A stretch of 64,000 bases of DNA from Magnetospirillum molischianum DSM 120 (GCF_000294655.1 NZ_CAHP01000023.1:9808-73807), one strand, 5' to 3'; positions 36,095-47,621 are shown, numbered from the stretch's first letter. Notes: generated from the letters alone by a model not told the origin. A program made the numbers and translations.

Positions 36095-36110
36095 TGTCGC
36101 GTTCCGAACA
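36095..36110. promoter_or_regulatory. NifA upstream activator site 2
   Basis: TGT at 36095-36097 and ACA at 36108-36110 with 10 bases between. It is 30 bases from site 1, about three helical turns, so both would face the same side of the DNA. Confidence 0.75.
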
Positions 36111-36148
36111 GCCGCCTGTTTTTTAGGCAACTGCCTCGCGACAATCAG

Positions 36149-36161
36149 CAACACATTGATT
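36149..36161 (-). promoter_or_regulatory. IHF-like site between NifA sites and nifH promoter
   Basis: The minus strand reads AATCAATGTGTTG, matching WATCAANNNNTTR exactly. Its place between activator sites and the sigma-54 promoter is where IHF bends DNA in other nif promoters. Confidence 0.6.
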
Positions 36162-36165
36162 ATAA

Positions 36166-37188
<1,023 letters not shown>

Positions 37189-37207
37189 GCCGGACTGTTC
37201 CGCCATA

Positions 37208-37241
37208 CCCGCCGGTCGCGGTTCGATCGGTGGGGGGCGGG
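37208..37241 (+). other. GC-rich hairpin between nifH and nifD
   Basis: CCCGCC at 37208-37213 pairs with GGCGGG at 37236-37241, with partial pairing inside. There is no T-run, so it would rather protect the nifH 3' end or slow read-through than terminate. In other diazotrophs nifH mRNA exceeds nifDK mRNA for such reasons. Confidence 0.45.
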
Positions 37242-37272
37242 AGATAAAGAACACGCGGAAAGGAGAAGGGGC

Positions 37273-38727
37273 ATGAGCCTCGACAACATCAACGACACCG
37301 CCGCCAACGAGGCTCTGATCAAGGAAGTCCTCGATCAGTACCCGGAAAAGGCTGCGAAGAAGCGTGCGCGCCACCTCGGCACCGTCAAGACCGATGCCGA
37401 AGGCAACCCGACCTGTGGCGTCAAATCCAACATCAAGTCCGTTCCCGGCGTGATGACCGTCCGTGGCTGCGCTTATGCAGGTGCCAAGGGCGTGGTGTGG
37501 GGTCCGGTCAAGGACATGGTTCACATCTCGCACGGCCCGATCGGCTGCGGCCAGTATTCCTGGTCCCAGCGCCGCAACTACTTCACCGGCACCGTCGGAA
37601 TCGACAGCTTTGTCACCATGCAGGTGACGTCGGACTTCCAGGAACGCGACATCGTTTTCGGTGGCGACAAAAACCTGGACAAGATGATCGACGAGCTTGA
37701 AGTCCTGTTCCCGCTCAACAACGGCATCTCGATCCTGTCCGAGTGCCCGATCGGTCTGATCGGCGACGACATCGAAGCCGTGTCGAAGAAAAAGGGCAAG
37801 GAACTCGGCAAGAAGGTCATTCCGGTTCGTTGCGAAGGGTTCCGCGGCGTGTCCCAGTCGCTCGGCCACCACATCGCCAACGACGCGATCCGGGATTGGG
37901 TGTTCGACAAGGGTATCCCCGAGTGGGAAGGCACCCCCTACGACGTCAACCTGATCGCTGACTACAACATCGGCGGCGATGCCTGGCCGTCGCGCAAATT
38001 GCTGGAAGAGATCGGTCTGCGCGTCATCGGCTCGTGGTCCGGCGATGCGACCCTGGCCGAAATCGAGCGCGCTCCCCGCGCCAAGCTGAACCTCATCCAC
38101 TGCTATCGGTCGATGAACTACATCTGCCGTCACATGGAAGAGAAGTACGAAATTCCGTGGGTGGAATACAACTTCTTCGGCCCGACCCAGATCGCCGCCT
38201 CCTTGCGGAAGATCGCGGCCCAATTCGACGAGACCATCCAGGCCAACGCCGAAAAGGTCATCGCGAAATACCAGCCGCTGGTCGATGGTGTGCTGGCGCG
38301 CTTCAAGCCCCGGCTTGAGGGCAAGACCGTGATGCTGTATGTCGGCGGCTTGCGCCCCCGTCACACCGCGACGGCCTATGACGACCTCGGGATGGTCATC
38401 GTCGGCACCGGCTACGAATTCGCTCACAACGACGATTATCAGCGCACCGGCCATTACCTGAAGGAAGGCACGCTGATTTACGACGACGTATCCGAATTCG
38501 AGCTGGAGAAGTTCATCGAAAAGCTGCGTCCCGATTTGGTCGGCTCCGGCATCAAGGAAAAGTACTCGACCCAGAAGATGGGCGTGCCTTTCCGCCAGAT
38601 GCATTCGTGGGATTATTCCGGCCCGTATCACGGCTATGACGGCTTTGCCATCTTTGCCCGTGACATGGACATGGCCGTCAATGCCCCGATCTGGAGCAAG
38701 CTGAAGGCCCCGTGGAAGGCCGCGTAA
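37273..38727 (+). CDS. nifD: Nitrogenase molybdenum-iron protein alpha chain
   Basis: A 484-residue alpha subunit. Cys66, Cys92 and Cys158 are the P-cluster ligands. Cys277 (IHCYRS) and His444 (QMHSW) hold the FeMo cofactor, and His199 in LGHHIAND corresponds to the substrate-path histidine. These residues and the length define a Mo-nitrogenase rather than V or Fe-only. AAAGGAG precedes the ATG. It is separated from nifH by 84 bases and from nifK by 101 bases, each gap with a hairpin. Confidence 0.98.
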   Translation: MSLDNINDTAANEALIKEVLDQYPEKAAKKRARHLGTVKTDAEGNPTCGVKSNIKSVPGVMTVRGCAYAGAKGVVWGPVKDMVHISHGPIGCGQYSWSQRRNYFTGTVGIDSFVTMQVTSDFQERDIVFGGDKNLDKMIDELEVLFPLNNGISILSECPIGLIGDDIEAVSKKKGKELGKKVIPVRCEGFRGVSQSLGHHIANDAIRDWVFDKGIPEWEGTPYDVNLIADYNIGGDAWPSRKLLEEIGLRVIGSWSGDATLAEIERAPRAKLNLIHCYRSMNYICRHMEEKYEIPWVEYNFFGPTQIAASLRKIAAQFDETIQANAEKVIAKYQPLVDGVLARFKPRLEGKTVMLYVGGLRPRHTATAYDDLGMVIVGTGYEFAHNDDYQRTGHYLKEGTLIYDDVSEFELEKFIEKLRPDLVGSGIKEKYSTQKMGVPFRQMHSWDYSGPYHGYDGFAIFARDMDMAVNAPIWSKLKAPWKAA

Positions 38728-38772
38728 AGCGCCTCCCCAGGTTCCGACCAACGATCGTTCGCACGTAAATTC

Positions 38773-38812
38773 CCTCCCCGCGTGTCGCCCAATATCCGGG
38801 GGCGCGGGGAGG
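38773..38812 (+). other. Hairpin between nifD and nifK
   Basis: CCTCCCCGCG at 38773-38782 and CGCGGGGAGG at 38803-38812 make a perfect 10-bp stem with a smaller inner stem. It ends 17 bases before the nifK ATG, just ahead of the GAAGGAG ribosome site, so it could affect nifK translation or mRNA processing. There is no T-run. Confidence 0.6.
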
Positions 38813-38828
38813 CGGGAAGGAGTTTGTC

Positions 38829-40364
38829 ATGCCCCAGAGCGCCGACAACATCAAAGACCACATCTCCCTGTTCTCGGAACCCGAGTACACGAAGCTGCTG
38901 GCGGAAAAGAAGGCTCAGTTCGAGTGCCGTCCGAGCGACGACGCTGTAGCGGCCCAGCTCGAATATTCGAAGTCGTGGGAATACCGCGAGAAGAACTTCG
39001 CCCGTGAGCACGCCGTCATCAACCCGCACAAGGCCTGCCAGCCGCTGGGCGCGGTGTTCGCCGCCGCCGGGTTCGAAGAGACCCTGCCCTACGTCCATGG
39101 TTCACAGGGCTGCGCCGCTTATTTCCGGTCTCACCTCGCCCGTCACTTCAAGGAATCCTCGGCCTGCGTGTCGGACTCAATGACCGAGGACGCGGCGGTG
39201 TTCGGTGGTCTCAACAACATCGTCGAGGGTCTTCAGAACGCCCTGAAGCTTTACAAACCCAAGATGATCGCGGTTTCGACCACCTGCATGGCCGAAGTCA
39301 TCGGCGACGATCTGTCAGCCTTTATCGGCACCGCCAAGGAAAAGGAATCGGTCCCGGCCGATTTCCCGGTTCCCTTCGCTCACACCCCCTCGTTCGTCGG
39401 CAGCCACGTCGTTGGCTATGACAACATGATCAAGGGTATCCTGAATTACTTCTGGGATCGTGCGAAGGGCGAGGTGGTTCGCGGCGAGTCGAACGGCAAG
39501 ATCAACATCATCCCCGGCTTCGACGGCTACGCCACTGCCAACAACCGCGAACTGAAGCGTTATCTCGACACGATGGGCGTCGATTACACCGTGATCAGCG
39601 ATGTCTCCGACGTGTTCGACACCCCCACCGACGGCATCTACCGGATGTATGACGGCGGGACCAAGCTCGACGACGTTCGCGACGCGATCAATGCTGAGGC
39701 CACCATCGCCTTGCAGGAATATTGCTCGGCGAAGACGGTCGAGTACATTCGGTCAAAGGGACAGCCGACCGTCTCCTTCAACTATCCGATGGGTATCGGC
39801 GCCACCGACGCCTTGCTGATGAAGATCTCGGAACTGTCGGGCAAGCCGATCCCCGAGAGCATCGAGAAGGAACGCGGCCGTCTGGTCGATGCCATCGCCG
39901 ACAGCCAGGCCTGGCTGCACGGTAAGAAAGTCGCCCTGTTCGGCGATCCCGATTTCGTCTACGCGATGGCTGAGTTCCTGATGGAACTGGGCTGTGAACC
40001 CACTCACTGCCTGTGCACCAATGCGGGCAAGGAATGGGAAGCGAAGATGAAGGGACTGCTGGCCGCCAACCCCTTCGGCGCCGACGCCAAGGTGTGGGTC
40101 GGCAAGGATCTGTGGCACCTTCGCTCGCTGCTGTTCACCGAGCCGACCGACCTCATCATCGGCAGCTCTTATGGCAAGTATCTGGAAAAGGACACCGGCA
40201 TTCCGCTGATCCGCCTGACCTTCCCGATCTTCGACCGTCACCACCATCACCGCTTCCCCACCTTCGGGTACCAGGGCGCGTTGCGGGTGCTGGTCGAAAT
40301 CCTCGACCGGATCTTCGAGGTTACCGACGCCTCAAGCGATATATCCTACGACCTCACGCGTTAA
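38829..40364 (+). CDS. nifK: Nitrogenase molybdenum-iron protein beta chain
   Basis: A 511-residue beta subunit. Cys70, Cys95 and Cys153 are the P-cluster ligands at exactly the Azotobacter positions. The N-terminal extension ([19 protein letters not shown]) that wraps the alpha chain is present. [19 protein letters not shown] near the end is diagnostic. A strong terminator follows, so the operon is nifHDK only; nifE, nifN, nifX and others must be elsewhere. Confidence 0.98.
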   Translation: MPQSADNIKDHISLFSEPEYTKLLAEKKAQFECRPSDDAVAAQLEYSKSWEYREKNFAREHAVINPHKACQPLGAVFAAAGFEETLPYVHGSQGCAAYFRSHLARHFKESSACVSDSMTEDAAVFGGLNNIVEGLQNALKLYKPKMIAVSTTCMAEVIGDDLSAFIGTAKEKESVPADFPVPFAHTPSFVGSHVVGYDNMIKGILNYFWDRAKGEVVRGESNGKINIIPGFDGYATANNRELKRYLDTMGVDYTVISDVSDVFDTPTDGIYRMYDGGTKLDDVRDAINAEATIALQEYCSAKTVEYIRSKGQPTVSFNYPMGIGATDALLMKISELSGKPIPESIEKERGRLVDAIADSQAWLHGKKVALFGDPDFVYAMAEFLMELGCEPTHCLCTNAGKEWEAKMKGLLAANPFGADAKVWVGKDLWHLRSLLFTEPTDLIIGSSYGKYLEKDTGIPLIRLTFPIFDRHHHHRFPTFGYQGALRVLVEILDRIFEVTDASSDISYDLTR

Positions 40365-40395
40365 ATCCTCTCTTCTCTCACGCGTGAGGACGGGA

Positions 40396-40431
40396 AGCCC
40401 CGGAGCCAAAAGCTCCGGGGTTTTCGTTTTT
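40396..40431 (+). terminator. Rho-independent terminator of nifHDK
   Basis: CCCCGGAGC at 40398-40406 pairs with GCTCCGGGG at 40412-40420, followed by TTTTCGTTTTT. Confidence 0.92.
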
Positions 40432-40462
40432 GCGATCTGGACAGGGAGAGAGGAAAAGCCTG

Positions 40463-41239
40463 CTACCGATTACGGAAAGCCGGGCTGCGCTTTTCGATAA
40501 AGGCAGCCATGCCTTCCTTCTGGTCCTCGGTGGCGAAGGTGGCGTGAAACAGCCGACGCTCGAACTGTATCCCCTGCGACAGAGAGGTTTCGAAAGCGGC
40601 GTTGACCGATTCCTTCGCCATCAGAACCACCGGACGGCTCAAGGACGCGATCTTGTCGGCAACCCTCACCGCCTCGTCGATCAGTTCGGCCAGGGGGACG
40701 ACCCGGCTGACCAGACCCGCGCGTTCGGCCTCGACCGCATCGATCATCCGGCCGGTCAGAACCATCTCCATCGCCTTGGCCTTGCCGATGGCGCGGACCA
40801 GACGCTGGGTGCCGCCCGCGCCGGGAATGGTACCGATCGTGATCTCGGGCTGGCCGAACTTGGCGTTGTCGGCGGCCAGGATGAAGTCGCACATCATTGC
40901 CACTTCACAGCCACCGCCCAGCGCGAACCCGGCCACCGCCGCCACCACCGGCTTGCGGCAGGTGGTGATCCGTTCCCAGCCATTGGTAATGAAATCGGCG
41001 AGATACGCGTCGATAAAGGTCTTCGACGCCATTTCCTTGATGTCGGCCCCGGCGGCGAACGCCTTTTCCGAGCCGGTCAGAACGATGGCTCCGATCTCGT
41101 CATCGGCCTCGAAGGCGTCCAGCGCCTGCCCCAGCTCGCGGATCAGCGCGGAACACAAAGCGTTCAGCGCCTTGGGCCGGTTGAGGGTGATCAGGCCGAC
41201 GTGACGGCGGGTTTCGACGGTGATGTTCTCGTAAGCCAT
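40463..41239 (-). CDS. Enoyl-CoA hydratase
   Basis: A 258-residue crotonase-fold enzyme that hydrates 2-enoyl-CoA in fatty acid oxidation or related routes. The oxyanion-hole segments are AAGADIKEM (62-70) and [10 protein letters not shown]. The two catalytic glutamates of true hydratases are present, Glu112 and Glu132 ([11 protein letters not shown]). I start at ATG 41239 ([10 protein letters not shown]) rather than 41272. Length and sequence resemble EchA/PaaF enzymes. It is convergent with nifK and not part of the nif operon. Confidence 0.93.
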   Translation of the reverse strand: MAYENITVETRRHVGLITLNRPKALNALCSALIRELGQALDAFEADDEIGAIVLTGSEKAFAAGADIKEMASKTFIDAYLADFITNGWERITTCRKPVVAAVAGFALGGGCEVAMMCDFILAADNAKFGQPEITIGTIPGAGGTQRLVRAIGKAKAMEMVLTGRMIDAVEAERAGLVSRVVPLAELIDEAVRVADKIASLSRPVVLMAKESVNAAFETSLSQGIQFERRLFHATFATEDQKEGMAAFIEKRSPAFRNR

Positions 41240-41268
41240 GGATGAAGAATCCTTCCCTGCGGATGGGG

Positions 41269-41634
41269 TCATTCCGGCGATACAGCGAAGTGAATCGTTA
41301 CACCGCCCCTATCGGTGGCGGGGCCAAGACGCAACACTTCGGCCTCGCGACGGTAGACCACGTCGCTCTCGCGGGTCCAACCCAGCTGAGGCAACGTAGC
41401 GGCATAAAAGCGCAGGATCTCGGCGACGGCGACTTTACCGCGGGCATAGGCTTCGACGATGCGGCCATTGGGGGAATCGAACGAAACCCCCGCCCCCTCG
41501 ATCTCGGTCAATCCGGGCGCGAGCGGGAGATCCTCATAGGTGCCGAGGAATCCCCCCGCGCGGGCCGGGCCGGGAGCGGCAACGACGCAGACGGCAAGAA
41601 CAAGCGCAAGGAACCGGATGGGTGCCATAGACAT
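41269..41634 (-). CDS. Small secreted protein of unknown function
   Basis: A 121-residue protein with a signal peptide (about residues 1-28, ending ARA). The mature domain has strands and one helix ([21 protein letters not shown]) followed by [14 protein letters not shown] do not recognise the family. Starts at 41634 or 41628 are both possible. It follows mutM by 10 bases and precedes the hydratase gene by 29 bases, so mutM, this gene and the hydratase may be one transcript. Confidence 0.65.
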   Translation of the reverse strand: MSMAPIRFLALVLAVCVVAAPGPARAGGFLGTYEDLPLAPGLTEIEGAGVSFDSPNGRIVEAYARGKVAVAEILRFYAATLPQLGWTRESDVVYRREAEVLRLGPATDRGGVTIHFAVSPE

Positions 41635-41644
41635 GGCTATACCA

Positions 41645-42484
41645 TCACCTTTGCCGCCTTGCACAATGGAAAGTGGATCGCCCCCCCTGGACAATCCGTT
41701 CAATGCCCGGACAGCCCGGCGGACCCGCGCAATCGGGACAGGGTTGACCGGCGCGGCCATAGACCTTGAAGCCGTGTTGGAAATAGCCGAGTTCGCCATC
41801 CGGGCGGACGTGATCGCGCAGGGACGATCCCCCGGCGGCAATTGCTTCGTGTAAAACCGCCTTGATCGCCGAAACCAGAGCAGTCAGTTCGGCCCCGGAC
41901 ACGCTGCCCGCCGGACGCAACGGCGACAGACCGGCACGAAACAGACTTTCGCAAACATAGATATTGCCCAACCCCGCCACCACCGTCTGATCGAGCAGAG
42001 CCAGCTTGATCGCGGTGGCCTTTCCCGCCAGGGCGGCCCCCAGAACAGCCGCGTCAAAGCTGTCCTCCAGTGGCTCCGGCCCCAGCCCGGCCAGCAGCGG
42101 ATGCGCCGCCAGTTCGGTCTCGGTGGAAAGGTCGAGCAACCCAAACCGGCGCGGATCGGTCATCGTCACCAGAGTCCCGTCGTCGGTGACAAACTCGACA
42201 TGATCGTGTGGACCGGGAGGGGTATTGCGCAGGCCCGAAATCACCATCCGGCCCGACATGCCGAGATGACCCAGCAGAACCAATCCGTCATCGAAATGGG
42301 CTAACAGATATTTCGCCCGTCGTCCCACCGAAACGAAGCGCCGCCCGGTCAGGCGCAACGCGAAATTCGTGGGAAAGGGGCGGCGTAGACCGGCGCGGCG
42401 GGTCGTCACGGCGGTCAGAGTCCGGTCGAGCCAGACCCGCTCCAGACCACGGGCAACGGTTTCGACCTCGGGCAATTCCGGCAT
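41645..42484 (-). CDS. mutM: Formamidopyrimidine-DNA glycosylase MutM with altered zinc finger
   Basis: A 279-residue base-excision repair enzyme that removes 8-oxoguanine. The N-terminal PELPEVET supplies the catalytic Pro2 and Glu3, and the Lys in GRRAKYLL is the conserved one. The C-terminal finger begins CPDC, then runs PPGCPGIERIVQGGRSTFHC and ends ARRQR. The usual last pair CxxC is CARR here, so the fourth zinc cysteine is replaced by arginine; an extra cysteine in PPGC might substitute. The rest appears intact, so activity is likely but not certain. Confidence 0.93.
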   Translation of the reverse strand: MPELPEVETVARGLERVWLDRTLTAVTTRRAGLRRPFPTNFALRLTGRRFVSVGRRAKYLLAHFDDGLVLLGHLGMSGRMVISGLRNTPPGPHDHVEFVTDDGTLVTMTDPRRFGLLDLSTETELAAHPLLAGLGPEPLEDSFDAAVLGAALAGKATAIKLALLDQTVVAGLGNIYVCESLFRAGLSPLRPAGSVSGAELTALVSAIKAVLHEAIAAGGSSLRDHVRPDGELGYFQHGFKVYGRAGQPCPDCAGPPGCPGIERIVQGGRSTFHCARRQR

Positions 42485-42546
42485 TCTTCACACCATCTCC
42501 AGACCTGGCGGCAGAGAGGAGCCTCGCCACCATCCCGGAGTTTATA

Positions 42547-42581
42547 CCAAGTCGCGATGAGGGGAACTCATCGCGACTTGG
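42547..42581. repeat. Long perfect hairpin downstream of cytochrome c' gene
   Basis: CCAAGTCGCGATGAG at 42547-42561 and CTCATCGCGACTTGG at 42567-42581 form a 15-bp perfect stem with a 5-base GGGAA loop. It is flanked by TATA on one side and lacks a T-run. It stands between the cytochrome c' stop (minus strand) and the mutM start. It could be a terminator without T-tract or a dispersed repeat unit. Confidence 0.75.
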
Positions 42582-42612
42582 CTTGGTTCAAGAGACCGCG
42601 TGCCTCGTGACG

Positions 42613-43077
42613 CTAGTCCTGCTTGAACTCTTCATGACAGGCCTTGCAGACCTTGCCGGTGACGGCAGCCTGAGCCTTCAGGGCATCGGGACCGACCTTG
42701 GCGGCGGCGGCAAGCTTGGTCGATTCGGCGGCCATCGTCTTCCAGCCTTCGAGGAACTCAGCCGACTTGGCCCCAAACGCCTCGGGCTTGGTCTCGCCCT
42801 TGGGCAGGTTCTCGGTCCCCTTGACCCAGCCGATCGGAGCCAGCTTGGCCACCATCACCATGTTCTCGGCACGCTGGGCGGCATCGGCCGGCAACTCACC
42901 CTTCCCTGCGGCAAAGCCTGCGATCGGAGCCCACTGCGACTTCAGCGTCTGCATCAGACCTTGGCGCAGAATCAGCAGATCCTCCGGCTTCGACTGCTGT
43001 GCCACGGCGGGAAGAGACGCCGCTGCGGCGACACCAGCGACTGCGGCAACCGCCGCACATTTCAGGATGAAACGCAT
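42613..43077 (-). CDS. cycP: Cytochrome c' (periplasmic, high-spin)
   Basis: A 154-residue precursor. The signal peptide (1-22 or so) ends LPAVAQQ. The single heme motif CKACH lies at residues 144-148, 6 residues from the C-terminus, as in the four-helix cytochrome c' family, and not near the N-terminus as in ordinary class I cytochromes. These proteins bind NO and protect against nitrosative stress in purple and denitrifying bacteria. The ATG at 43077 has GGGAG upstream; the longer open frame has no signal peptide at its start. Confidence 0.93.
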   Translation of the reverse strand: MRFILKCAAVAAVAGVAAAASLPAVAQQSKPEDLLILRQGLMQTLKSQWAPIAGFAAGKGELPADAAQRAENMVMVAKLAPIGWVKGTENLPKGETKPEAFGAKSAEFLEGWKTMAAESTKLAAAAKVGPDALKAQAAVTGKVCKACHEEFKQD

Positions 43078-43326
43078 AACTATTATTCTCCCTTTATTAG
43101 GTGGAGTTCTCTGCGGCGACACTATGGGGATCGAGCCTCGACTTGCCCAGTAACAAAGTGTTTCCAAAGCCATCGACCTGCCCGATCCCCCTCCCAACGA
43201 GTGGGATTACGGTTTGCGTTCGCCGGTACGAATGGTATCGTCGCCGCCGCTCGGGGCGGCACCGCGCGCGGGACAACGCGCGTCCCGATCTAAACCCAGA
43301 ATTGCCCAAAAACCGGGAGGACGTCG

Positions 43327-44544
43327 ATGAAAAAAATCAATGTCGCCAATCCAATCGTCGAACTTGACGGCGACGAGATGACGCGGATCATCTGGCAGTT
43401 CATCAAAGACAAGCTGATCCTGCCTTATCTCGATATCGACCTGAAATATTACGATCTCGGCGTCGAAAACCGTGATGCGACCGATGACAAAGTGACCATT
43501 GAGGCCGCAGAGGCGATTAAGCAATATGGCGTCGGCGTCAAATGCGCCACCATCACTCCCGACGAAGCCCGCGTCACCGAATTCAATCTTAAAAAAATGT
43601 GGAAGTCGCCCAACGGCACCATCCGCAACATTCTTGACGGCACCGTGTTCCGCGAGCCGATCATCTGCAAGAACGTGCCGCGCCTCGTTCCCGGCTGGAC
43701 CAAGCCGATCGTCATCGGTCGCCACGCCTTCGGCGACCAGTACCGCGCCACCGATTTCAAGGTACCCGGCCCCGGCAAGCTGACCATGAAGTTCGAAGGT
43801 GCCGACGGTCAGGTCATCGAGCACGAAGTGTTCGCGTTCCCCAGCGCCGGAATCGCGATGGGAATGTACAACCTCGACGAATCGATCCGGGGCTTTGCCC
43901 GCGCCTGCCTGAATTACGGCAAGGATAAAAAGTGGCCGGTCTACCTCTCGACCAAGAATACGATTCTTAAAGCCTATGACGGCCGCTTCAAGGATCTGTT
44001 CCAAGAGGTCTATGAGACCGAGTTCAAGGCTGATTTCGACAAGCTCGGCATCACCTACGAACACCGCCTGATCGACGACATGGTTGCCTGCGCCCTGAAA
44101 TGGTCCGGCGAATTCGTCTGGGCCTGCAAGAATTATGACGGCGACGTTCAGTCCGACACGGTTGCCCAGGGCTTCGGCTCGCTCGGCCTGATGACCTCCG
44201 TCCTGCTGTCGCCCGATGGCAAGACCGTCGAGGCCGAAGCCGCTCACGGCACCGTCACCCGCCATTACCGCGAGCACCAGAAGGGCAAGGCCACCTCGAC
44301 CAATCCGATCGCTTCGATCTTCGCCTGGACGCGCGGCCTTTCCTATCGCGCCAAGTTCGACAATACCCCCGAGGTCGCCCGCTTTGCCGAGACCCTCGAA
44401 CGGGTCTGCATCGATACTGTCGAGGCCGGGTTCATGACCAAGGATCTCGCCATCCTGATCGGTCCCGATCAGCCCTGGCTCACCACCACGCAGTTCCTCG
44501 ACAAGCTCGACGAGAGCCTGCGCGCCAAGATGGAAGCCGCCTGA
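43327..44544 (+). CDS. icd: NADP-dependent isocitrate dehydrogenase (eukaryotic type)
   Basis: A 405-residue homodimeric TCA-cycle enzyme that makes 2-oxoglutarate and [21 protein letters not shown] and [19 protein letters not shown] are signatures of the eukaryote-like subfamily II, different from the E. coli type. The NADP region [16 protein letters not shown] and the [13 protein letters not shown] metal-binding block are intact. 2-Oxoglutarate is also the carbon signal for nitrogen regulation. A terminator follows. Confidence 0.97.
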   Translation: MKKINVANPIVELDGDEMTRIIWQFIKDKLILPYLDIDLKYYDLGVENRDATDDKVTIEAAEAIKQYGVGVKCATITPDEARVTEFNLKKMWKSPNGTIRNILDGTVFREPIICKNVPRLVPGWTKPIVIGRHAFGDQYRATDFKVPGPGKLTMKFEGADGQVIEHEVFAFPSAGIAMGMYNLDESIRGFARACLNYGKDKKWPVYLSTKNTILKAYDGRFKDLFQEVYETEFKADFDKLGITYEHRLIDDMVACALKWSGEFVWACKNYDGDVQSDTVAQGFGSLGLMTSVLLSPDGKTVEAEAAHGTVTRHYREHQKGKATSTNPIASIFAWTRGLSYRAKFDNTPEVARFAETLERVCIDTVEAGFMTKDLAILIGPDQPWLTTTQFLDKLDESLRAKMEAA

Positions 44545-44579
44545 TCCTGCGGGCTTTTCGGCCGGTTAAGATACTGACC

Positions 44580-44615
44580 ACGGCGCGGTTCCCTCCTCGG
44601 GGACCGCGCCGTTTT
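44580..44615 (+). terminator. Rho-independent terminator of icd
   Basis: ACGGCGCGGT at 44580-44589 and ACCGCGCCGT at 44603-44612 form a stem followed by TTT. A second small stem, CCGTCAG/CTGACGG at 44621-44637, follows. Confidence 0.82.
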
Positions 44616-44804
44616 CATGTCCGTCAGGCTCTGACGGGAGTTTAACGGGCTGTCGCCCGAACCCGCGTGGGGCACAACCCCGACCCCCATTCGTTTGCCT
44701 CGTCCTGGCCTCTCTGTTCGAACCCATCATTTACCGATACACTTAATGACATCATCACCGTCATACGCAGACCGTTGATTTTACTCGGCGGAAGGAAATG
44801 AGAC

Positions 44805-45272
44805 ATGAGCTTCATAGAAAGCAATCTACTTCCAAACGAGGAAATCGCTTATAGAACGAAGCTTCATTGGTTCATTTTCGTTCCGTCATCCATTGCTATC
44901 GCAATCGGTCTTTCACTGATAGCGACGGGATACGCGCAAAGCCCCTCGAACCATATATTCATATTTTCTGGATTGGCATTCATTGCCTACGGAACACTCT
45001 TATTTATTGTTCGATGGATCGATTTGAAGACGTCTGAGTTTGGCGTCACTAATAAAAGAGTTTTGATCAAGATCGGCTTTATCCGCCGTCATTCTCTTGA
45101 AATCATTCTCAACAAAATCGAGGGCATCGGCGTCAATCAGGGGATTATTGGAAGAATTTTTGGATTTGGGACCATTACTGTCTCGGGAACCGGCGGATCG
45201 AAGGAGCACTTCGCTCAAATTGACGATCCTCTTGAATTCCGCCGGCAGGTGCAAAGCCGGATCGAATCCTAA
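44805..45272 (+). CDS. PH-domain (bPH2/YdbT-like) membrane protein
   Basis: A 155-residue protein. It starts ESNLLPNEEIAYRTKLHWFIF, the usual opening of DUF304/bPH2 proteins. Two membrane helices (about 22-43 and 49-70) follow, then a PH-like beta domain containing FGVTNKRVLIKIGFIRRHSLEIILNKIEGIGVNQGIIGRIFGFGTITVSGTGG. The function of the family is unknown; a membrane-stress role is suspected. Its codons are visibly AT-richer than all neighbours, which suggests later acquisition. It is not clearly in an operon. Confidence 0.88.
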   Translation: MSFIESNLLPNEEIAYRTKLHWFIFVPSSIAIAIGLSLIATGYAQSPSNHIFIFSGLAFIAYGTLLFIVRWIDLKTSEFGVTNKRVLIKIGFIRRHSLEIILNKIEGIGVNQGIIGRIFGFGTITVSGTGGSKEHFAQIDDPLEFRRQVQSRIES

Positions 45273-45279
45273 CCGAGGT

Positions 45280-45322
45280 CCAGGAGGCCGTGCCTCCTGG
45301 CGGGGTTCGGGGCAGCGCCCCG
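45280..45322. repeat. Intergenic repeat-like hairpins
   Basis: CCAGGAGG at 45280-45287 pairs with CCTCCTGG at 45293-45300, followed by GGGGC/GCCCC pairing within 45310-45321. The compound reads like a known type of dispersed GC-rich repeat in Rhodospirillaceae, from memory. There is no T-run. Confidence 0.5.
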
Positions 45323-45338
45323 GAAATATAGCACACAC

Positions 45339-45373
45339 GAAAAAGGCGCGGCCCTTTGCGGGGACCGCGCCTT
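45339..45373 (-). terminator. Terminator of pnp
   Basis: AAGGCGCGG at 45343-45351 pairs with CCGCGCCTT at 45365-45373, with CCC/GGG inside (one bulge). On the minus strand a run of T follows (A-run at 45340-45344 on the plus strand). Confidence 0.85.
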
Positions 45374-45400
45374 CGTCACATCGGACGGCTTAGAAGCGAC

Positions 45401-47560
45401 TTACGCCTCGGGGCGATCCTTGCGGCGCTCGGCCTTTTCGGCCTCGATCTGGGCGGAGATGTCTTCGCCGGTAGCCTGATCGACCTGCTTCATCGACAGC
45501 TTAACCTTGCCGCGATCATCAAAGCCGAGAACCTTGACCTTAACGACATCGCCCTGCTTGATCACGTCGGCGACCTTGGAAACGCGCTCACGCGACAGTT
45601 CCGAGATGTGGACGAGGCCATCACGGGAGCCGAGGAAGTTCACGAACGCGCCGAAATCGACGACCTTCACGACCTTACCGGTATAGATCACGCCGAGTTC
45701 GGGTTCGGCGACGATGCCGCGAATCCAATCGATAGCGCGCTGGGCGGCATCGGCATCGACCGAAGCAACCTTGATGGTGCCGTCGTCATCGATATCGATC
45801 TTGGCGCCGGTCTGCTCGCAGATTTCGCGAATGACCTTACCGCCGGTGCCGATCACTTCACGGATCTTTTCCTTGGGGATCGAGATCGTGGTGATGCGCG
45901 GGGCGTTACCGGAGACCGAATCACGAGCCGAATCGAGGCCCTTGTTCATCTCGCCCAGAATGTGGATACGGCCATCCTTGGCCTGATCCAGGGCGATCTT
46001 CATGATCTCTTGGGTGATCGAGGTGATCTTGATATCCATCTGGAGGGCGGTCACACCGTCCTCGGTACCGGCGACCTTGAAGTCCATGTCGCCGAGATGA
46101 TCTTCGTCACCCAGGATATCGGAGAGAACCGCAAAGCTCTCGCCTTCCTTGATCAGGCCCATGGCAATGCCAGCGACCGGACGGGGCAGCGGCACGCCGG
46201 AATCCATCAGAGCCAGCGAGGAGCCGCAGACGGTGGCCATCGAGGACGAGCCGTTCGACTCGGTGATCTCGGACACCACGCGGATGGTGTAGGGGAAGGA
46301 TTCCTTGGTCGGCAGGGTCGGACGAACCGCGCGCCACGCCAACTTGCCGTGGCCGATTTCGCGGCGACCGGGCGACCCCATGCGACCGGCTTCGCCGACC
46401 GAGTAGGGAGGGAAGTTGTAGTGAAGCATGAAGTGCTCGCGGTACTCGCCCGAGAGCGCATCGATGATCTGCTCGTCCTGGCCGGTGCCGAGAGTCGCGA
46501 CCACCAGGGCCTGAGTCTCGCCACGGGTGAACAGGGCGGACCCGTGCGCGCGGGGCAGCACGCCGACTTCGACTTCGATCGGGCGCACGGTCTTGGTGTC
46601 GCGGCCGTCGATGCGGATGCCGGTGTTGAGGATGTTGCCGCGAACGACCTCGGACTCGAGATCCTTCAGGATGCCGGGAGCAACGGCCAGTTCGGCCGCT
46701 TCGGTCAGAGCTTCGAGAGCGGACTTCTTGACGGCGCCAACGGCGGCGTAGCGATCCTGCTTCTTGACGATCTTGTAAGCCTCGGCCAGCGCGGCGGGAA
46801 TGCCGGCGGCTTCGAACTTCGAACGGACCAGGGCGATCTCGGCGGGCGGGGGAGCCAGTTCCCACGGCTCCTTGGCGGCCAGTTCGGCCAGTTCGATGAT
46901 CGCCTTGATGACGGGCTGGAATTCGGTGTGGCCGAAAGTGACCGCGCCCAGCATGATCTCTTCGGACAGCTGCTGCGCCTCGGACTCGACCATCAGGACG
47001 CCTTCGGAGGTGCCGGCAACGACCAGATCAAGGGCGCTCTTGGGCAGTTCGTCGGCCTTCGGGTTCAGGACGTACTGACCATCGATATAACCGACACGGG
47101 CGGCGCCGACCGGGCCCATGAAGGGCAGACCCGACAGAGTCAGCGCGGCAGAGGTGCCGACCAGCGACACGATGTCGGGATCGTTTTCAAGGTCATGCGA
47201 CAGGACGGTGCAGACGACCTGGACTTCATTGCGGAAGCCGTCAACGAACAGCGGACGGATCGGACGGTCGATCAGGCGGGAGACCAGGGTCTCCTTCTCG
47301 CTCGGACGGCCTTCACGCTTGAAGAAGCCACCAGGGATCTTGCCGGCGGCGAACGCCTTTTCCTGGTAATTCACGGTGAGCGGGAAGAAATCGATTCCCG
47401 GCTTCTGGGTCTTGACCCCAACCACGGTGCAGAGCACGGTGGTTTCGCCATACGTGGCCAACACGGCGCCATCGGCCTGGCGAGCAACCTTGCCCGTCTC
47501 AAGGATCAGCTTGCGGCCGCCCCAGATGAGCTCCTTGCGGTGTACGTTGAACAGCGACAT
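45401..47560 (-). CDS. pnp: Polyribonucleotide nucleotidyltransferase (PNPase)
   Basis: A 719-residue 3'-5' exoribonuclease and part of the RNA degradosome. It has two RNase PH domains (about 1-210 and 320-550) joined by a helical linker, then a KH domain ([25 protein letters not shown]) and an S1 domain ([22 protein letters not shown]). The C-terminal tail is short and charged. I start at ATG 47560 ([11 protein letters not shown]). It follows rpsO, as in most proteobacteria, with a hairpin in the gap. Confidence 0.97.
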   Translation of the reverse strand: MSLFNVHRKELIWGGRKLILETGKVARQADGAVLATYGETTVLCTVVGVKTQKPGIDFFPLTVNYQEKAFAAGKIPGGFFKREGRPSEKETLVSRLIDRPIRPLFVDGFRNEVQVVCTVLSHDLENDPDIVSLVGTSAALTLSGLPFMGPVGAARVGYIDGQYVLNPKADELPKSALDLVVAGTSEGVLMVESEAQQLSEEIMLGAVTFGHTEFQPVIKAIIELAELAAKEPWELAPPPAEIALVRSKFEAAGIPAALAEAYKIVKKQDRYAAVGAVKKSALEALTEAAELAVAPGILKDLESEVVRGNILNTGIRIDGRDTKTVRPIEVEVGVLPRAHGSALFTRGETQALVVATLGTGQDEQIIDALSGEYREHFMLHYNFPPYSVGEAGRMGSPGRREIGHGKLAWRAVRPTLPTKESFPYTIRVVSEITESNGSSSMATVCGSSLALMDSGVPLPRPVAGIAMGLIKEGESFAVLSDILGDEDHLGDMDFKVAGTEDGVTALQMDIKITSITQEIMKIALDQAKDGRIHILGEMNKGLDSARDSVSGNAPRITTISIPKEKIREVIGTGGKVIREICEQTGAKIDIDDDGTIKVASVDADAAQRAIDWIRGIVAEPELGVIYTGKVVKVVDFGAFVNFLGSRDGLVHISELSRERVSKVADVIKQGDVVKVKVLGFDDRGKVKLSMKQVDQATGEDISAQIEAEKAERRKDRPEA

Positions 47561-47621
47561 TCTCGTCAGTTCCTTATCCCTAGAATTGCCGCCGGATTGC
47601 GGCAACCCCGACGTCGTGAAA

